Below, piece by piece: positions 59,551-64,000 of a stretch of 64,000 bases of DNA (its first letter is position 1; the number at the start of each line of letters is the position of its first letter). Both the position numbers and the translations under genes were made by a program. The stretch comes from Paramacrobiotus metropolitanus. Lineage: Eukaryota; Tardigrada; Eutardigrada; Parachela; Macrobiotidae. The notes beneath the pieces are model-generated. The model did not search any database and had not been told where the DNA came from. It worked only from the letters and a program-made list of their open reading frames with translations. The stretch is taken from contig NW_026570371.1 of the NCBI RefSeq assembly GCF_019649055.1, forward strand, positions 124,001-188,000, read 5' to 3'.

Positions 59551-61221
59551 TTCACTGAAAACGACTACAGTAGTCAACCGCTTTAAAATAACACGCAAGT
59601 AGAAAGTAATTAAACGTTTCGGAAGCACACACAGCTGTTGATGGGGTGTATTCCGCCGTCAGGTTATATACTAACGAGTAACGGCTGTGGTTGTGCAGCT
59701 ACCATACACCGGTAAATTTGCATTAAGCAAGTGGCAGCAATATAAAGGAAGGAATACATATGATAAGAGCCCGATATCATTTCACTGTAACATTACAGAA
59801 AGTTGGAAGGTAGATGATCGCAACTTTCTTGTATAGAGGCTTATCAGTCCGCTTTATAGAGCAATGTTACGATTTCACCTCGAAAATTTAAAGTTTTGCA
59901 GTCATGTCAAAGTACACATTTTGTGTACACAAGCTGGATGAGTTTGTAGTTAACGGCGATAGCAAAGTACAGCCTGCTTGTCGAATCAAATAAAAATGTT
60001 TATGGTCAGCAGTTTTGTAAAATGTGCAAAGTCATATAGTGGACAGATTTAATAGATCATCAGATGTCTGCGGTAAATGTGTAATTGTGGTAGATGTGCG
60101 AGATGTCGGTCTTTATTTAGAAAATAATACACGGAGCGAATCAAACAAATTAAATCAAATAAACTTAACGGGAATCCGTTGATGAAAACAATAAATAAGC
60201 TGTTACCGATTTTTCCTCAACACAAATATTTTGAGTTTTATTCGGCAACAGCCAGTACTCAATGACAACAAGCCTGCGCAAATTTAAACTAAATAAAATG
60301 ATTGAATTTTAACAGTTGAATTTTAACACAAATACTGTTTAGGCTGATTATAAATACCATAGTACAGCGGTGAGATTTTCTCAACCCTTTACCTGTCGTC
60401 AGGAAATTTATGTCTACTCGGTTTTGTGTGCCGAATTCTCGCATAGACTGATGTTCGTGCATCGTTATATTATAGTTTTAATAAATTTTCCGACAGCGAC
60501 TGTCCATACAGATTCAAAGAGGAAACGCTCTTCGCGTTATGGGCACCTTACCGGACACCGACGGCTTATCTGAAGTGTTTTTGTTGTAATTTTGCTGTTG
60601 TGTTTTCGTTGTGATTGCATATTTATTGACTTACGAATTTGCAGTTACAGGGTCACTATACTAGAATGTTTAACATGCGATTAGTGAATGCTTAAATGAT
60701 ATATTGTTAAGTGACTAGTACAATGTAATGTTCATTGGAATTCATACGCAGTATGGTTTGCATACGTTTGCATACGCAGTATGGTTTGCATATATGGTTT
60801 GCATATGGTTAGCAACTTCGAATGGCTGCTCTAGCAGTGCAATACGAATGTGTGAGTAAACGCCGGCTCCGCTTTTCATTCCATAGCAGAATTGTTAGCG
60901 CGTCCTTATACACAATAATGCGTTGTTTCCCATGTACGAATCAATCGGTTTTGAATTGTTGTTACGTGTAAAACATTCATATTGTCCGCAACACATGTTG
61001 AATATACTGTACAGTAAATTCGACGCATCTCATCCTAACTATTAGATAGTACGTACTACTTAATTGGCTGTAGTGGCGTAGTTTGGTCCTCCATAACTTT
61101 TGCGACGCGTATGCTGCTGCCACACAGTATCGGACTGTGGATATTCCTACATTCGTAGCGCCGAACTGGACAAGGCGGGAAAAACTGTAACCACTTCAGC
61201 AGCATTATCGGAGTGTGCAGC
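59551..61221. other. Divergent intergenic region between P450 and LRR gene
   Basis: About 1.7 kb between the 5' ends of two divergent genes, so it should contain both promoters. No coding frame supported (60370-60573 is open but featureless). A short repetitive patch lies at 60747-60800. Confidence 0.5.
60747..60800. repeat. Short imperfect tandem repeat (GCAGTATGGTTTGCATA)
   Basis: CGCAGTATGGTTTGCATA occurs twice, at about 60748 and 60775, and shortened forms ATATGGTTTGCATATGG follow immediately. Minisatellite-like. Confidence 0.7.
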
Positions 61222-63262
61222 ATGTCTCTCTATAAGGCCTTGATAACGTTCTTGTTGTGGATGCATTGTAACGTGACCTTTTGTACCGCATGCCAGTATG
61301 CCAATGGCGAAATGGTCTGTTATGTTAACTACGATGGGAATAGGACCACAGAGCGCTGGGAATCCATAATCGAATTCTCCGAGCTGGGATGGAGTGGCCC
61401 CTCCGCATCCGGCCGGCCAGATGTGTATCACTGGTTTGCAAATGCAAGTCTTGCCAATGTGACCTCCTTGCGCATCATCAACAATATCACGGACGCCCAG
61501 CGTCACCGCGATTACCTTATGTTGTTGCCGCATGAAGCTTTCGATGGACTGACCAATCTGCGGGAGCTGCATATCGCTGATTTTGGAGAATTAGGATTAC
61601 AGCAGCGCACGCTCCTCCCCATTGCTAACAGCCTGCTCCTGTTAAATCTTACACGCGTTTACAATATTGAACGGATGATGCATCGCATTCCTACGTTTCG
61701 TTTGCTCCCAAAACTGCAAGAAGCATACCTTCACAGAAATAACCTGACGGGTATGAATTATACGCAGTGGGCGGAAATGAGTCCACAACTGAAAAAGCTG
61801 TCCTTACGTCATAACCGCATTTGTCAGCATTTCGTGAGCGAGTTACTGGAGCACGTGGAGATTCTTGACTTGCACGACAACCGTTGCAACGGTAAGATAT
61901 TATGTAATGTGCAGCCTGTAGAACGCATTTTCAAGCGGTTTTGTTAAGGTTACATTTTGACGGAATAATGTGTACATCTGCTTCTATTAATTTTGTAAAA
62001 GAATTCATATTCAAACATGCTGTGCATATACAGTACATATGAAGACTAATAAGGACCTACTTTCTGTTTCTAAATTTACAGCGACAGCCATCCCCTTTCA
62101 TTTCTGGAAATTTTTTCCCAAGCTTCAATACCTTGACATGTCGGGGAACAATCTAACAAAGTGGAATTTGTGGACAGACTTTTGGAATCTTTTGATTGGT
62201 GACACCAGTTACGACATGCCATTTCGCAACATCCATACTATTATTTGGGCCGATTGCAATATTTCACGCTTACGGCCCTACCACTTCTCCATGTTCACTA
62301 ATTTAAAGCACTTGGATTTATCCCGAAACCGATTTCTGAACATCTCCAACCATGCGTTTGCTTTTGTAGAACACTTGCATACACTTAATTTATCCGGCAA
62401 CAGTCAAATGGACTTTCTCGGTGCGGACGTGTTTGCCAACCTGACGGTGCGAAATCTGGACATGTCGCTCTCGGTGCCGGCGACCATTCCATCGTTGTGG
62501 ACGCGCAATGTCATCGCGCGTCTCCAACCCGGAGTGGTTTCCCTTAACCTCAGTGGGCAGGTCATCCCTGATGGAAAGGTCATTGAACTACACAAATTTC
62601 CGCAGTTGGAAGTCGCCAATCTCTCTCGAATGAATTTGAAATCCGAATCGCTGAAGATCTTCTCCAGCAGCCTGAACGTTTCCAGAAAACTTAAGATTGT
62701 GGACCTTTCCAACAATGACCTGACGGTCTTCCCCAACGACACCGGTGCAGCATTTCAACGGTCGTTGGGCATGAAAACGCTGGAGAAACTGCTGCTGCAT
62801 AACAATCCACGTTTACAATGTCGGTCGTGTGGCAATGCGTTTTTGGTGAAGTGGGTGAGCAACGGCAGCGATATTCACCAAGCGGCTAAGAATGTTCTCT
62901 GCCAGCCGACAACCGAAAGGTCAGAATGCCCTGTGTGCACGGATGACAAGCAGTTGATCAAACCAATTGACCAGGTCAGTGCGGTGACGGTTTCGCACTG
63001 CGGACGTGTCACCACAGATACCACCATCACAAACACCACCGCCGATACCACAACCGGTAAAGTCACTGGCACCACCGCCACCGGTATCACCATTAGTAAT
63101 ACTACCGGTACCACACCCGGTACCATCTCTGGTGCCACTAGCGGTGCCACTACTATTACTACCACTGGTATTACTACAAACAAGCCAAACTACCGCTCTC
63201 CGCCGCCACTGACGACAACAAATCGCGGCTCCTTTGGGTTGAGGACTTGTGAATTATGCTAA
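61222..63262 (+). CDS. Leucine-rich-repeat ectodomain protein with Thr-rich tail
   Basis: Two exons, 61222-61891 and 62082-63262, join in phase 1 for 616 residues. Residues 1-21 are a signal peptide (LYKALITFLLWM...). A cysteine-containing cap (CTACQYANGEMVCYV) precedes LRRs such as LQYLDMSGNNLTKWNL, LKHLDLSRNRFLNI and LKIVDLSNNDLTVF, each on the LxxLxLxxNxL plan. A C-terminal LRR cap follows (NPRLQCRSC ... WVSNGS). The last 100 residues are mostly Thr, Gly and Ala (TTTGKVTGTTATG-type), a likely O-glycosylated mucin-like stalk. No transmembrane or TIR domain is present before the stop, unlike Toll receptors. It may be secreted, or a further exon may replace the end after 63230; a frame at about 63470-63620 could be such an exon. 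Many NxS/T sites support an extracellular role, perhaps recognition or adhesion. Confidence 0.8.
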
Positions 63263-64000
63263 TATCTCTCATATGACTTTCATAATCCGTACTTGCTGCA
63301 ACAATGACACAAAAGGTCTGTAAATTGCGACTGTGTTACAATTTTATGGATGGACTTCGATAACTGACTTGCAACATATCCCAAGTTCCCTAATGCTTTT
63401 AGGCAACGTTTTAAAAAAATTTATTTATTCTATATGGTTACCAACTGCAGTTTTTAGGTACGCGCAGAATTTTCATGATTATTCGCTCTGCTCATGTGGT
63501 TGATAATATGCCGCTATATGAAACTAGTCCGATAGACTCTTCTGACAGCGATGCAAATAAAATAAATAATTATTTGTTTTCTAATCTAAACGATATGAAT
63601 GTAAGCGAAAAGTGGCAATAACACTCGGTTTTCACCGACTTCGGTTGTTGTAGCGATTACTTTGCGTGCCGGCATATTACGGCATATGTGTGCAACGTAC
63701 GCACCGAAATACATAGGTACGCATAGAAACACCAACATTTTCAGGGTCAAAGTCATACTCGTTTGCACGTATTACTCGTTTGTACGAGTATTAATTTTAA
63801 TTACACGACGCGCGAGTTACGGGTTTCCGCTTAAAAATCATTCATGCTCGTACTGTAGTGCTGTCTAGGGTCGAATGATTACGATAGGTAGCGGCAGTGA
63901 TCTGGACCATAGAAATTTTGCCAACTCAGATTGCAGATCCATATTCACGCGCACAACTGAAAATTTTTTGACAGTATTTATACCAGTAGACGATACTAGT
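63263..64000. other. 3' flank of the LRR gene
   Basis: AATAAA at 63556-63561 is a possible polyadenylation signal. A plus-strand frame at about 63470-63620 (contains HVVDNMPLYETSPIDSSDSD) preceded by TTTTTAG may be an alternative acidic tail exon. A GTACGAGTA motif at 63782-63790 lies in a patch with several CTCGTTTG/ACTCGT words. Confidence 0.4.

Noticed and set aside
63006-63212. Pro-rich +1 frame in the LRR tail
   Set aside because: It is only the frame-shifted reading of the Thr-rich repeat tract; the LRR frame continues through it to a stop.

Overview
The window is eukaryotic and almost certainly from a small-genome invertebrate: short GT-AG introns (often 60-400 nt), interleaved genes on both strands, and an animal gene set (astacin metalloprotease, class A GPCRs, SMYD methyltransferase, TAF12, cytochrome P450, collagen-type prolyl 4-hydroxylase alpha, leucine-rich-repeat protein). 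The mix of intron-rich P4H paralogues, F-box proteins with a family-specific N-terminal domain and very divergent GPCRs fits a tardigrade best. That is inference; only 'metazoan, probably ecdysozoan' is well supported.

Layout, 1-13 kb: a four-pass membrane protein with a PPxY tail (+), an eight-exon astacin protease (+) with one GC-AG intron, a repeat-rich tract with a 79-bp tandem repeat, a minus-strand region whose sense strand is nearly devoid of C and which holds fragments of a decayed or unrecognised gene with 29-residue repeats, and an F-box gene (+). 13-25 kb: a divergent GPCR (+), a structurally complete PIF/Harbinger DNA transposon with 36-bp ends and TAA target duplications, a secreted RNase T2 (-), and a five-exon GPCR (-) that I could assemble completely (376 aa). 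25-32 kb: a nine-exon SMYD lysine methyltransferase (+) with a short TAA-flanked MITE in an intron, TAF12 (-), and a possible small unnamed gene (-).

32-57 kb is dominated by a tandem array of six prolyl 4-hydroxylase alpha genes, all on the plus strand and all with the same five-exon plan (called P4H-A to P4H-F here). A foldback element with perfect 32-bp ends lies just upstream of the array. A single-exon GPCR on the opposite strand sits between P4H-E and P4H-F. P4H-F carries two single-base losses, both next to homopolymers. 57-64 kb: a complete six-exon CYP2-clan-like P450 (-) and a leucine-rich-repeat ectodomain protein with a threonine-rich tail (+).

The P4H array is the main biological story: C-P4H alpha subunits hydroxylate proline in collagen-like substrates in the ER together with protein disulfide isomerase, and a local expansion implies substrate or stage specialisation, for example for cuticle or egg-shell proteins. 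Apart from that array I see no operon-like functional grouping. Exon coordinates were worked out by eye from reading frames, splice consensus and phase bookkeeping; feature spans run from start codon to stop codon and include introns.
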